Below, piece after piece: positions 46,350 to 54,928 of a DNA stretch of 64,000 bases. The translations under genes were made by a program, and so were the position numbers. Positions within the stretch are counted from its first letter, which is position 1. The number at the start of each line of letters is the position of its first letter. The stretch covers positions 1 through 64,000 of the forward strand of contig JBNKDE010000017.1 of the NCBI GenBank assembly GCA_050288105.1, given 5' to 3'. A model generated the notes under the pieces. It worked only from the letters and a program-made list of their open reading frames with translations, was not told the origin of the DNA and did not search any database. This stretch comes from JACNJF01 sp050288105. Its GTDB lineage: Bacteria; Pseudomonadota; Gammaproteobacteria; GCA-001735895.

Positions 46350-46922
46350 TTATGTTTCTTCAAACCTTGATGCGCCTAATGCCAGCAATTGTTTCCCATG
46401 GACATGTTTGACAAGCATTTCACGATCTGCTTCATGTATATGCTCAAAGTCCAGAGCGACTCTGTACTGTCCCTGTTCTTCCTGTTCCATTACACAGTTA
46501 ACCACCCGGGCAAATACCACAATCTTTTGTTTGCCCGGTTGAAGTTTAAGGTGTAGCTCCACAATCTCACCAATATTGACCGGCTCATCAGATATAAATG
46601 CGATGCCCTGAGCGCTCAGGTTTACCTGCTTTTCGAGTTCGGTAAACTTATCTTCGTCCTGCAGGACTTTATCCGTCAAAATGTCCAGCTGTTCCTGCAA
46701 CAGACCGAGATAGCGGCCTAACTCGGGCATTTTGGTGGTGATCTTTCTCAGGTCAGCCTGGTGCTGCTCCAGTTTGTAGTTGAATTCGTTTCGTAGAGAG
46801 AATTGATGCTGGTCGTTCCAGAAGCTTTCCAGTCTTTCAGGTAACTGATCTTCATCCACTACCTCCGCCTTCAGACTTACAATGTCTTCAATACGGAAAA
46901 ATCGCCTTCTTTCCTCGCTCAT
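46350..46922 (-). CDS. PilZ-domain c-di-GMP receptor
   Basis: A 190-residue protein. The c-di-GMP-binding arginines are present in ERRRFFR at the very N-terminus, and the second motif is NLSAQG (about 130-135). A coiled-coil-like insert (about 40-125) separates the two motifs, as in the long flagellar PilZ proteins. It lies 7 bp after motB. Its context suggests control of the stator by c-di-GMP, which is inference. Confidence 0.87.
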   Translation of the reverse strand: MSEERRRFFRIEDIVSLKAEVVDEDQLPERLESFWNDQHQFSLRNEFNYKLEQHQADLRKITTKMPELGRYLGLLQEQLDILTDKVLQDEDKFTELEKQVNLSAQGIAFISDEPVNIGEIVELHLKLQPGKQKIVVFARVVNCVMEQEEQGQYRVALDFEHIHEADREMLVKHVHGKQLLALGASRFEET

Positions 46923-46928
46923 GCCTGT

Positions 46929-47825
46929 TTATTCCTCAACAAAATCTGTACTTTTAGTCGACGGCTCCAGATTGATAGACTCATAGTTACCGTGCAGCAC
47001 ACTGATCTCTACACGTCGATTCATGGAGCGATTTGCCCAGCTATCGTTTGGTACCAGAGGCTGATTATCCGAGTGCGCCCGGATTTCCATACGCTCGGGG
47101 TCTATTCCTACCGATTCGATAAAAAAGTGCACGACGCTGGCCGCGCGTTTGGCTGACAGATCCCAGTTGGATCGAAATTGTGCGGTCTGAATGGGAATAT
47201 CGTCAGTATGTCCTGCGATGATGAAGTGACCATTGCGTTGTTTGAGCACGGATCCAATCTGTTTCAGAATAGGTGTGAACTCGGGTTTAAGGTCAGCCTG
47301 GCCGGAACCAAAGGAGCCCTTTTCACGAATTCGAATCAAAACGCGATCGTTGAACCCGTCAACTTCAATAAGTCCATCACCAATCGCTTTAGCCATTTCC
47401 TTTTTTAGTTCCTCGGCTTCTTCCTCAGCCTGTTTCTTTGCTTTCATGTGCGCCAGAGCCTCTGCATCTGCGAGGATCTTGTCACTGGGTGAAGACGTAT
47501 CGGTGAATTCCAGGTTCGACTTGGTATCATCAGTTGTCTTTTCGCGCATCATTTCCAGTGGCGTAACCTCGGTGGGCTTACCAGGACTGTACTGTTTAGC
47601 GATAACGCTGGTGCCTTTTGGAATTTCAGTAGCTTTTATATCTCGCTGTACGCCGAAGGCATTTTTCATCGCGCCCGCCACCTCTTTATACTTGAGCACA
47701 TCCATTTCTGAAAAGGATAGCAAAAGCACGAAGAAGCACATTAGCAGCGACATCAGGTCGGCAAAGGTGGCCATCCACGGGGCCAGGCCATCTTCACAGA
47801 CGGGGCAGTCGTTATCTTCGCTCAT
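46929..47825 (-). CDS. motB: Flagellar stator protein MotB/PomB
   Basis: A 298-residue stator subunit. One membrane helix carries the ion-binding Asp in WMATFADLMSLLMCFFVLLLSFSE. The periplasmic OmpA-like peptidoglycan-binding domain (GHTDDIPIQT, NWDLSAKRAASVVHFF, NRRVEISVL) anchors the stator. A Glu/Lys-rich linker with a coiled coil (about 120-165) joins the two. It is 17 bp downstream of motA. Confidence 0.95.
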   Translation of the reverse strand: MSEDNDCPVCEDGLAPWMATFADLMSLLMCFFVLLLSFSEMDVLKYKEVAGAMKNAFGVQRDIKATEIPKGTSVIAKQYSPGKPTEVTPLEMMREKTTDDTKSNLEFTDTSSPSDKILADAEALAHMKAKKQAEEEAEELKKEMAKAIGDGLIEVDGFNDRVLIRIREKGSFGSGQADLKPEFTPILKQIGSVLKQRNGHFIIAGHTDDIPIQTAQFRSNWDLSAKRAASVVHFFIESVGIDPERMEIRAHSDNQPLVPNDSWANRSMNRRVEISVLHGNYESINLEPSTKSTDFVEE

Positions 47826-47842
47826 AAGGATCGTGTACTCAC

Positions 47843-48598
47843 TTAATCTTCTTCAGGACGTTTGCTTTCGGGCAGGAACGCACTCAATAACTGTTTCATG
47901 ACGCGTGGGTTTGTACCATCCTGAATAGCAGAAATGGACTCCAGGATTAACGATTTGTTTAATTTCTCAGTGGCGCTGATGAGGAGTAGCTTGTCCGCGA
48001 TTGGCTGCGCGAAGGCGTTGGCGATAACGGCGCCATACAACGTGGTAAGTAGTGCGACCGCCATCGCGGGGCCAATTGCTGCCGGGTCACTCATATTCGA
48101 CAGCATCTGCACCAGCCCGATCAGTGTTCCAATCATGCCCATTGCTGGGGCAAAGGTCGCCATTGCTTTGAACATATCAGCACCCTTGGCATGGCGTTCA
48201 ATAGTGAGGTTGATATCTTTTGATAAAAGCTTGTTCACAATTTCAGGAGAATGCCCGTCAATGCATAGTCCAATACCTCGTTGCAGAAACGGATTGCTGA
48301 TTTCACGTCCTTCGAGAGCCAGAAGTCCTTCCTTGCGAGCAATCGTCGCCATTTCAACCGCTTCTTCGATCAGGTTCATGGGTTGATCCATTTTATACAT
48401 AAAGGCTTTCATACCCACCTTGAAGGATCCCAGAAAGTCAGCCAGCGTGACACGCATCAATGTGGCGCCGAAAGTGCCTCCTACGACCACCATAATAGAA
48501 GGTATGTTGACGAAAATAATGAATGGGCCACCCATCGATATCGATGCACCGATGATACCGAATGCCGCAATAATGCCGACCAGACTTGCAATGTCCAC
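47843..48598 (-). CDS. motA: Flagellar stator protein MotA/PomA
   Basis: A 251-residue four-helix stator protein. It has the MotA/PomA signatures VVVGGTFGATLMR and MFKAMATFAPAMGMIGTLIGLVQML, with the C-terminal helices around LLTTLYGAVIANAFAQPIADKL. It resembles the sodium-type PomA more than H+-type MotA in length and N-terminus; the ion is inferred. It heads the motility operon of MotA, MotB, PilZ and HDOD proteins. Confidence 0.95.
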   Translation of the reverse strand: MDIASLVGIIAAFGIIGASISMGGPFIIFVNIPSIMVVVGGTFGATLMRVTLADFLGSFKVGMKAFMYKMDQPMNLIEEAVEMATIARKEGLLALEGREISNPFLQRGIGLCIDGHSPEIVNKLLSKDINLTIERHAKGADMFKAMATFAPAMGMIGTLIGLVQMLSNMSDPAAIGPAMAVALLTTLYGAVIANAFAQPIADKLLLISATEKLNKSLILESISAIQDGTNPRVMKQLLSAFLPESKRPEED

Positions 48599-48813
48599 AG
48601 ATAAAACTCCGTCTAAGAATTGAGTTAGGTTATATCGACTAGTTTAGCCGACTTTCTGGGTTTTTAATTATTCGCGCATTATGGTGTGAAAGGCGCGTTT
48701 TTACAATTTTTATAGGGTTTTCGGGCGTTTGCATTTTATTTGATAAACCTCATGGCTGAATAATTTGATTCAGATCGGGTAAGTTAAAATAGATTAATGG
48801 GAAAGGGTTGCAT

Positions 48814-48827
48814 TTGACTTAAGTCAT
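48814..48827 (+). promoter_or_regulatory. Fnr-type box upstream of hemN
   Basis: TTGACTTAAGTCAT matches the Fnr/Anr consensus except for C/G in the half-site centres and one end base. TACAAT at 48849-48854 is a good -10 element, which puts the box about 41 bp upstream of the expected start site. Confidence 0.75.
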
Positions 48828-48892
48828 TTGTGAAAACAGGCTAATTTTTACAATGGAGACCAAATCATTCATGCTAGGAAAACTTTAACATC

Positions 48893-50272
48893 ATGTCGCT
48901 AATGCTGGATTTCGATCAGGATTTAATAAAAAAATACGACAAGTCCGGGCCTCGTTATACCTCGTACCCTACTGCGCCTCAGTTTACCTCCAGCTATACT
49001 GAAGAAACCCTGAAAAGGAGTATACAGCGTAGCAATACGGAAATGATTCCGAAAGCGCTGTCGCTGTATGTGCATATCCCGTACTGCGACACGATTTGTT
49101 ATTACTGTGCCTGTAATAAAATTATAACAAAAGATCATTCAGTGACTGAGGGGTATCTGGGTCTGCTGGAAAAGGAAATGCAGATGCTGGCCCCTTTATT
49201 TGACAAGGATAGAGAGCTGGATCAGCTTCACCTGGGCGGTGGTACGCCAACATTTCTGAGTGATCAGGAAATGATTACCCTGATGGGGCTCATCGAAGAG
49301 AATTTCAAGGTTTCCGATCAATGCGAAATGTCTATCGAAATTGATCCCCGAAAAGTGACCGATGAATCGATCAGGCTGCTGGCTAATGTCGGTTTTAATC
49401 GTATTAGTCTGGGTGTACAGGATTTCGATACTAAGGTGCAAAAAGCGGTAAATCGTGAACAAAGCTATGAGATGGTGCGAGACCGGCTGCTGACAGCGCG
49501 TGACGTGGGTATACAGTCGATAAATATGGACCTGATTTATGGTCTGCCATTTCAAACAGTGAAAACTTTTAGCGATACCCTGGATAAGGTTATTGAGTTG
49601 CGTCCCGACCGACTGTCGATTTTCAACTACGCCCATTTGCCGGAGCGTTTCAAACCGCAGCGCCGTATTAATGAGGCTGATTTACCTTCGCCCGCAGTCA
49701 AGCTGGATATTTTACAGCTAACAGTGGAAAAGCTGCAGCAGGCAGGTTATGTGTATATCGGAATGGATCATTTTGCGTTGGAAAGTGATTCGATGGTCAA
49801 AGCGCAGCAGGAAGGTACCTTACAGAGAAATTTCCAGGGTTATTCAACCCATGCTGATACTGATCTGGTTGCGATCGGGGTGAGCTCGATCGGGTCAATA
49901 GGCGACAGTTATAGTCAAAATAGCAGCAATATCGACGATTATAGTGCCAGTATACTTGCAGGGAAATTGCCGATTGTGCGTGGGCTGGTTTTGACTGAAG
50001 AAGATCTGTTGCGAAAACAGATTATTAACCAGTTGATTTGCCACTTTCGACTGGATATTCCGCTGGTAGAACAGCAATGGGGTATCAGCTTTAAAAAGTA
50101 TTTTTCAGCTGAGCTCGCCCAGTTGAAAAAAATGCAGGAGGAGGGGTTATTAAGAATCGATAATAATACCATCGAAGTAGAGCAAAAAGGTCGATTCCTT
50201 ATCCGTAACGTGTGTATGGTTTTTGATGCCTATCTCGAAAAGAGCAGCGTAAAATACTCCAAAGTGATTTAA
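48893..50272 (+). CDS. hemN: Oxygen-independent coproporphyrinogen III oxidase
   Basis: A 459-residue radical SAM enzyme that decarboxylates coproporphyrinogen III to protoporphyrinogen IX without oxygen. The cluster motif is YCDTICYYC (CxxxCxxC), preceded by PRYTSYPTAPQF. HemN-specific segments LHLGGGTPTFL, DMDLIYGLPFQ-like and the C-terminal HemN domain are present. It supplies haem for the nearby cbb3 oxidase under low oxygen. It converges with fnr. Confidence 0.97.
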   Translation: MSLMLDFDQDLIKKYDKSGPRYTSYPTAPQFTSSYTEETLKRSIQRSNTEMIPKALSLYVHIPYCDTICYYCACNKIITKDHSVTEGYLGLLEKEMQMLAPLFDKDRELDQLHLGGGTPTFLSDQEMITLMGLIEENFKVSDQCEMSIEIDPRKVTDESIRLLANVGFNRISLGVQDFDTKVQKAVNREQSYEMVRDRLLTARDVGIQSINMDLIYGLPFQTVKTFSDTLDKVIELRPDRLSIFNYAHLPERFKPQRRINEADLPSPAVKLDILQLTVEKLQQAGYVYIGMDHFALESDSMVKAQQEGTLQRNFQGYSTHADTDLVAIGVSSIGSIGDSYSQNSSNIDDYSASILAGKLPIVRGLVLTEEDLLRKQIINQLICHFRLDIPLVEQQWGISFKKYFSAELAQLKKMQEEGLLRIDNNTIEVEQKGRFLIRNVCMVFDAYLEKSSVKYSKVI

Positions 50273-50310
50273 TTCGAGCTAGTAGAAAATTTAAACGCTG
50301 GAATTAAATC
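50266..50310. terminator. AT-rich hairpin over the convergent hemN/fnr stops
   Basis: Perfect 10-bp arms GATTTAATTC and GAATTAAATC flank the 25-bp core between the convergent genes and include both stop codons. It could act as a bidirectional terminator. Confidence 0.5.
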
Positions 50311-51049
50311 AGTAAGACTCGGATTCCTCGCAGTTCGTGACCATCGCGTTTAGCTTTTCCATGTCAAGGATATCAACCTGTTTGCGATTGATTTTTACTA
50401 CTTCCTGTTCCTGAAAGGATTTAAACAGACGGCTCACCGTTTCAACTGCGATACCGAGATAACAGGCGATGTCATGGCGTGACATAGGAAGCATAAAGCT
50501 GTTGGGTGAAAACCCGCGTCGTTTGAATCGAGTCGAAATGCTTAGTAAAAAGGTGGCAAGGCGCTCGTGCGCGGTTTGCTGCCCCAGTAAAAGCTGGTGA
50601 GAATGATCGCAATTAAGCTCGTGGCCGACCAGTTTATACACCTGATGGCGTAAATCAGGGAGAATACTGCATAGTTCATCCAGCTTGTGGAATGGAAGCA
50701 TGCAGTATGAGGTGTTGTCCAGAGTAGATGCATAGCAGCGATGTGAATCATGTTCCATGCCGTCGAGACCAAAGATTTCCCCTGGCAGGTGAAATCCCAG
50801 AATTTGCTGCTCGCCGGTCTTTTTGGTTAGATAGGTTTTAACCCCGCCAGAGCGCACCGCATAAAACCCGCTAAAGTCATCACCTGGCTGATAAATCATG
50901 GTATTTGGTTCCAGTTTTCGAGGGCGTTCGATGTGCTCATCCAGCTGACAAATCTCTTCCGTGGAAAGTCCTCGAGGCAGGCATAGTTCTGACAGACTGC
51001 AGGCTTCACAGCTGACCTTGAGCTGCTTCGCTAATTGTGCTTGATTCAT
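50309..51049 (-). CDS. fnr: Fnr/Anr oxygen-responsive transcription regulator
   Basis: A 246-residue Crp/Fnr-family regulator. The four [4Fe-4S] ligands are C14, C17, C23 and C105, so it should be oxygen-sensing. The cyclic-nucleotide-like barrel (about 40-150) and the helix-turn-helix (SRHDIACYLGIAVETVSRLF) are complete; ETVSR is the recognition-helix motif of Fnr. Several genes in this window carry matching boxes. The box at 51150-51163 also lies in its own upstream region. Confidence 0.96.
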   Translation of the reverse strand: MNQAQLAKQLKVSCEACSLSELCLPRGLSTEEICQLDEHIERPRKLEPNTMIYQPGDDFSGFYAVRSGGVKTYLTKKTGEQQILGFHLPGEIFGLDGMEHDSHRCYASTLDNTSYCMLPFHKLDELCSILPDLRHQVYKLVGHELNCDHSHQLLLGQQTAHERLATFLLSISTRFKRRGFSPNSFMLPMSRHDIACYLGIAVETVSRLFKSFQEQEVVKINRKQVDILDMEKLNAMVTNCEESESY

Positions 51050-51149
51050 GCTGATATTAATCCTGTAATAGATTTAACTGCTTAACCCTGGCTGCCTAGT
51101 ATGACTAAAATTAATCATTAGGGATATATGCCATAAAAAAATTATACAC

Positions 51150-51163
51150 TTGACCCAAGTCAT
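51150..51163 (+). promoter_or_regulatory. Fnr-type box upstream of ccoN
   Basis: TTGACCCAAGTCAT is a near-consensus Fnr/Anr box. TATTGT around 51180-51185 is a possible -10. It lies in the divergent fnr-ccoN spacer, about 70 bp before ccoN and 101 bp before fnr, so it could serve both. Confidence 0.72.
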
Positions 51164-51231
51164 TTTCTCGATTGCGACATATTGTCACACTCGCTGCGCT
51201 TTAAATCCAATTTTATATGAGGCCATGATTT

Positions 51232-52641
51232 ATGGAAACCTACAATTATAAGGTCGTGCGGCAATTTGCTGTTATGACAGTAATCTGGGGAATCGTTGGC
51301 ATGTTAGTAGGTGTGTTAATTGCGGCTCAGCTGGTCTGGCCGGAATTGAATTTTGACATACCCTATCTGACATACAGTCGATTACGGGCACTGCATACCA
51401 ATGCGGTGATTTTTGCGTTTGGTGGATCCGCGCTGTTTGCTACATCTTACTACGTAGTACAACGCACCTGTCATACGCGCCTGTTCAGTGATGGGCTGGC
51501 GGCTTTTACCTTCTGGGGTTGGACGCTGATCATCTTACTGGCAGCAATTACTTTGCCATTAGGCATTACTTCCAGTAAGGAATATGCTGAACTCGAATGG
51601 CCTATTGATATCCTGATCGCAGTGGTCTGGGTTGTTTATGCACTGGTTTTCTTTGGAACCATTCTTAAACGTAAGGTTAAGCATATCTATGTGGCAAACT
51701 GGTTCTATGGTGCATTTATCATAACTATTGCCGTGCTGCATATTGTAAATAGTGCTGAAATGCCTGTTACTTTTACCAAGTCTTACTCTGCTTACCCTGG
51801 TGCTATCGATGCGATGGTTCAGTGGTGGTATGGTCACAATGCAGTAGGTTTCTTCCTGACAGCGGGCTTCCTGGGTATGATGTACTACTTCATCCCTAAG
51901 GTTTCACAACGTCCAGTGTTCTCATATCGTCTATCAGTAGTGCATTTCTGGGCGCTGATCTCCACCTATATGTGGGCCGGTCCTCACCATCTGCACTATA
52001 CAGCGCTACCTGACTGGGCTCAGTCTCTGGGTATGGTGTTCTCGCTGATTCTGCTGGCGCCAAGCTGGGGTGGTATGATCAACGGTATCATGACGCTATC
52101 TGGTGCATGGCACAAACTGCGTACTGATCCTATTCTTAAGTTCCTGATTGTTTCCCTGTCTTTCTACGGTATGTCGACCTTTGAAGGTCCCATGATGTCG
52201 ATTAAGACGGTAAATGCTCTGTCTCACTACACTGACTGGACCGTTGGTCACGTGCACTCTGGTGCATTAGGCTGGGTGGCACTGGTTAGTATCGGTTCTA
52301 TGTATGCTCTAATCCCCTGGGTTTTCAATAAAGAAGGTATGTACAGCACCAAGCTGGTAGATACACACTTCTGGATTGCAACTGTAGGTGTAGTTTTATA
52401 CATCGCTGCCATGTGGATCGCTGGGGTTATGCAGGGTCTGATGTGGCGTGCGGTTAATGCGGACGGTACCCTAACCTATAGCTTTGTCGAGTCCCTCGAA
52501 GCAACCTATCCTTTCTACTTTGTGCGTCTGTTGGGCGGTCTGTTATTCCTGAGCGGAATGATTTTGATGGCTTACAACGTATTCAAGACTATTGCCGGTT
52601 CAGAAATGACCGACGATGAAGTCGCACAGCCAGCACATTAG
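51232..52641 (+). CDS. ccoN: cbb3-type cytochrome c oxidase subunit I
   Basis: A 469-residue catalytic subunit with about twelve membrane helices. Haem and CuB histidines are in RALHTNAVIFAFGG, WWYGHNAVGFF, GPHHLHYT and VGHVHSGALGW. It reduces oxygen with high affinity at the inner membrane. It is the first gene of the cco operon behind an Fnr-type promoter. The length is normal for the family. Confidence 0.97.
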   Translation: METYNYKVVRQFAVMTVIWGIVGMLVGVLIAAQLVWPELNFDIPYLTYSRLRALHTNAVIFAFGGSALFATSYYVVQRTCHTRLFSDGLAAFTFWGWTLIILLAAITLPLGITSSKEYAELEWPIDILIAVVWVVYALVFFGTILKRKVKHIYVANWFYGAFIITIAVLHIVNSAEMPVTFTKSYSAYPGAIDAMVQWWYGHNAVGFFLTAGFLGMMYYFIPKVSQRPVFSYRLSVVHFWALISTYMWAGPHHLHYTALPDWAQSLGMVFSLILLAPSWGGMINGIMTLSGAWHKLRTDPILKFLIVSLSFYGMSTFEGPMMSIKTVNALSHYTDWTVGHVHSGALGWVALVSIGSMYALIPWVFNKEGMYSTKLVDTHFWIATVGVVLYIAAMWIAGVMQGLMWRAVNADGTLTYSFVESLEATYPFYFVRLLGGLLFLSGMILMAYNVFKTIAGSEMTDDEVAQPAH

Positions 52642-52651
52642 GAGAATCGCT

Positions 52652-53257
52652 ATGAGTCATGAAGTAGTAGAAAAGAATGTCGGCCTGATGGCAATCCTGA
52701 TCGTGATTGTGATCAGTTTCGGTGGACTTGCTGAAATCGTACCCTTGTTCTTTATCAAGGATACGACGGTACCGGTTGAGGGTCTTAAGCCTTATACCGC
52801 TTTGCAGCTGGAAGGTCGCGATATCTATATACGCGAAGCCTGTAATGCCTGTCACTCACAGATGGTTCGTCCATTCCGTGCGGAAACAGAGCGTTATGGT
52901 CATTACTCTGTAGGCGGTGAATTTGTTTATGATCACCCATTTCTATGGGGTTCCAAGCGTACTGGTCCTGATCTGCAACGTGTTGGCGGTCGTTATTCAG
53001 ATGACTGGCATGTTGCCCATTTAACCAACCCACGTGATGTTGTGCCTGAATCTAATATGCCGGGTTTTCCCTGGTTAGCTAAAAACAAGCTGACTGGTGA
53101 ATTAACTGCAGCCAAGATGAAAGCATTAAAAACACTGGGTGTTCCTTATACCGCCGCAGATATGGCTGGTGCAGCAGACGCAGTCAAGGGTAAAACCGAG
53201 ATGGAAGCGCTAGTTGCTTACCTGCAGCATCTGGGTACTGCGGTTAGCATAAGATAA
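52652..53257 (+). CDS. ccoO: cbb3-type cytochrome c oxidase subunit II
   Basis: A 201-residue membrane-anchored monohaem cytochrome. The N-terminal helix (MAILIVIVISFGGLAEIVPLFF) is followed by the haem site CNACHSQMVRPFR, which is characteristic of CcoO. The ATG at 52652 has GGAGA upstream; an earlier in-frame start overlaps ccoN. The sequence segments are complete. Confidence 0.96.
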   Translation: MSHEVVEKNVGLMAILIVIVISFGGLAEIVPLFFIKDTTVPVEGLKPYTALQLEGRDIYIREACNACHSQMVRPFRAETERYGHYSVGGEFVYDHPFLWGSKRTGPDLQRVGGRYSDDWHVAHLTNPRDVVPESNMPGFPWLAKNKLTGELTAAKMKALKTLGVPYTAADMAGAADAVKGKTEMEALVAYLQHLGTAVSIR

Positions 53258-53267
53258 GGGGGCAGAT

Positions 53268-53429
53268 ATGAGTGCAACAGTACACAGTATCTGGACTCTG
53301 GTTCTAATGATCACGGTTCTCGGTATTTACGCCTGGGCCTGGAGTTCAAAGCGAGAAGCTGACTTCGCTGAAGCAGCAAATCTCGCTCTGGATGACAGTT
53401 ATACAAATCCAGAAAAGGAAGAATCATAA
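53268..53429 (+). CDS. ccoQ: cbb3-type oxidase small subunit CcoQ
   Basis: A 53-residue single-helix protein (MSATVHSIWTLVLMITVLG...). It has the usual CcoQ hydrophobic N-terminal half and an acidic C-terminus (NPEKEES). A strong GGGGG site precedes the ATG, and the stop overlaps the ccoP start by one base. CcoQ stabilises the assembled oxidase. Confidence 0.88.
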   Translation: MSATVHSIWTLVLMITVLGIYAWAWSSKREADFAEAANLALDDSYTNPEKEES

Positions 53430-54313
53430 TGAGTAACTTTTTCAACTGGTGGGTAATCGTAATTACCCTGGTCAACATTTTCGCCTGTTATTGGCTGATT
53501 AAATGGACCATGAAGAGACGTCCTGAAGAGAGTGCAGACGGTGAATCCACCGGTCACACCTGGGATGGACTACAAGAGCTAAATAACCCGCTACCAAAAT
53601 GGTGGTTGTGGATGTTTTATATCACAATCATCTTTGGTCTGAGCTATCTGGTGATCTTTCCAGGGCTAGGTAACTGGCAGGGCGTTAAAGGCTGGAGTTC
53701 ACATGGTCAGTATGACCAGGAAGTAGCGGCAGCTGATACCAAGTATGGCCCTATCTTTAAGAGCTTTGCTCAAACGCCAATCCCTGTGCTGGCAAAAGAT
53801 TCAGACGCTATGCAGGCTGGTAAGCGGTTGTTTAGTAACTACTGCTCACAGTGTCACGGATCAGATGCTAAGGGTACAACTGGATTTCCTAACCTGAGTG
53901 ATAATGACTGGCTGTATGGCGGAGCGCCTGAACAGATCAAGACTACTATCATGAATGGTCGCCAGGGTGCAATGCCTGCCTGGGGTCCTGTGTTAGGCGA
54001 AAAAGGTGTAGAAAATGTAGCTAACTATGTCCAGTCTCTGAGTGGTCGTCAGGTTGATGCCGCCTCAGCGGAAGCAGGTAAAACACAGTTTCAAACCCTG
54101 TGTGCAGCCTGTCACGGTGCAGATGGCAAGGGTAACCATGCTTTAGGTGCTCCTAACCTGACTGATAACATCTGGTTACATGGCAGTACTGCTGCAAGTA
54201 TCAAAAATACCATTACTAATGGTAAGAACAGCTTGATGCCTGCACATAACAAATTTCTGGGTGGCGACAAAAGCCATCTGTTAGCGGCTTACGTATACAG
54301 CCTGTCTAACTAA
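53429..54313 (+). CDS. ccoP: cbb3-type cytochrome c oxidase dihaem subunit III
   Basis: A 294-residue membrane-anchored dihaem cytochrome c. Two N-terminal helices (about 5-22 and 56-76) are followed by haem sites CSQCHGSDAKG and CAACHGADGKG. It passes electrons to subunits II and I. It ends the operon at the terminator downstream. The accessory ccoG/H/I/S genes are not next to it. Confidence 0.97.
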   Translation: MSNFFNWWVIVITLVNIFACYWLIKWTMKRRPEESADGESTGHTWDGLQELNNPLPKWWLWMFYITIIFGLSYLVIFPGLGNWQGVKGWSSHGQYDQEVAAADTKYGPIFKSFAQTPIPVLAKDSDAMQAGKRLFSNYCSQCHGSDAKGTTGFPNLSDNDWLYGGAPEQIKTTIMNGRQGAMPAWGPVLGEKGVENVANYVQSLSGRQVDAASAEAGKTQFQTLCAACHGADGKGNHALGAPNLTDNIWLHGSTAASIKNTITNGKNSLMPAHNKFLGGDKSHLLAAYVYSLSN

Positions 54314-54335
54314 TCAGAAAACGTTAACTCCCCCC

Positions 54336-54395
54336 GCCGGGAAAGAAGCGAAGATTTGTCTCCTTGGTAAATCGCTTCTTCTCCCGGCATTTTTA
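54336..54395 (+). terminator. Terminator of the cco operon
   Basis: A long imperfect stem: GCCGGGA with GAAGCGA pairs with TCGCTTC and TCCCGGC around an A/T loop. It is followed by ATTTTTA, 23 bp after the ccoP stop. Confidence 0.75.
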
Positions 54396-54617
54396 TGCCT
54401 GAGTGAAACTAAAAGCTACTAGTTTCCTTTGGGCTGATCCGCACTTTTCTATACGCGGAGCCTCCTTCTTTCCGCCTGTTACCTTATGTTAAGGACGCTT
54501 AACGAGCGCGCTTTTAAGCCCGGTTTTGTCAGGGTGCCGCATTCAAGAAGTCGGATGCTGTTGTGCTACTGCATATTGCTTTATTATTCGGGCATTACCT
54601 CAGGTGCGAGATGAGTC
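54396..54617. other. Non-coding spacer before the MITE
   Basis: About 220 bp without a supported gene. GGCTGATCCGCACT (54432-54445) recurs with one change at 54879-54892 on the far side of the MITE. No promoter is obvious. Confidence 0.3.
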
Positions 54618-54831
54618 GGGTAAGTGGTGAATGGCACTTACTTAAGGCTAATGCGCCGTCGTTGCGAGGAGCTTGCGACGTGGCAATCCCTTTGGCAGAT
54701 GGTCTCAGAACTGTTTAGAGATCGCCGCGCTAACGCTCGATGAACGTTCCAGACACATTCTACCTCCTGCGTCCCTGCAGTCGTCGCGAAGACAGTTTTC
54801 AGCTTAAGTAAGTGCCATTCGGGTAAGTGGT
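54618..54831. mobile_element. MITE-like element with 11-bp target duplication
   Basis: The 192-bp element spans 54629-54820. It has perfect 18-bp terminal inverted repeats: GAATGGCACTTACTTAAG on the left and its exact reverse complement at 54803-54820. It is flanked by the direct repeat GGGTAAGTGGT (54618-54628 and 54821-54831), which looks like an 11-bp target duplication of the kind made by IS4-family transposases. It has no transposase. Inside is a REP-like pair (GCGAGGAGCTTGCGACGTGG and GAGATCGCCGCGCTAACGCT) seen in many bacterial genomes. Confidence 0.85.
54657..54750. repeat. REP-like sequence pair inside the MITE
   Basis: The left unit (TCGTTGCGAGGAGCTTGCGA, then CGTGGCAATCC) and the right unit (GAGATCGCCGCGCTAACGCT) are the two halves of a common bacterial intergenic repeat recalled from other genomes. 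Neither encodes protein. Confidence 0.5.
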
Positions 54832-54928
54832 AACTTTTTATATAGTCTTTACAGGAGTCATCTAATCTGGGATTGTTAGGCTCATCCGCACTGGTCAAAA
54901 GAATAAGCGGCAATATGAGGAAAATAAC

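Noticed and set aside
48765..48778. TTGATTCAGATCGG, possible second Fnr site before hemN
   Set aside because: Only one half-site fits; the other has ATCGG. It is also about 84 bp from the expected hemN -10, and the clear box at 48814 is sufficient.
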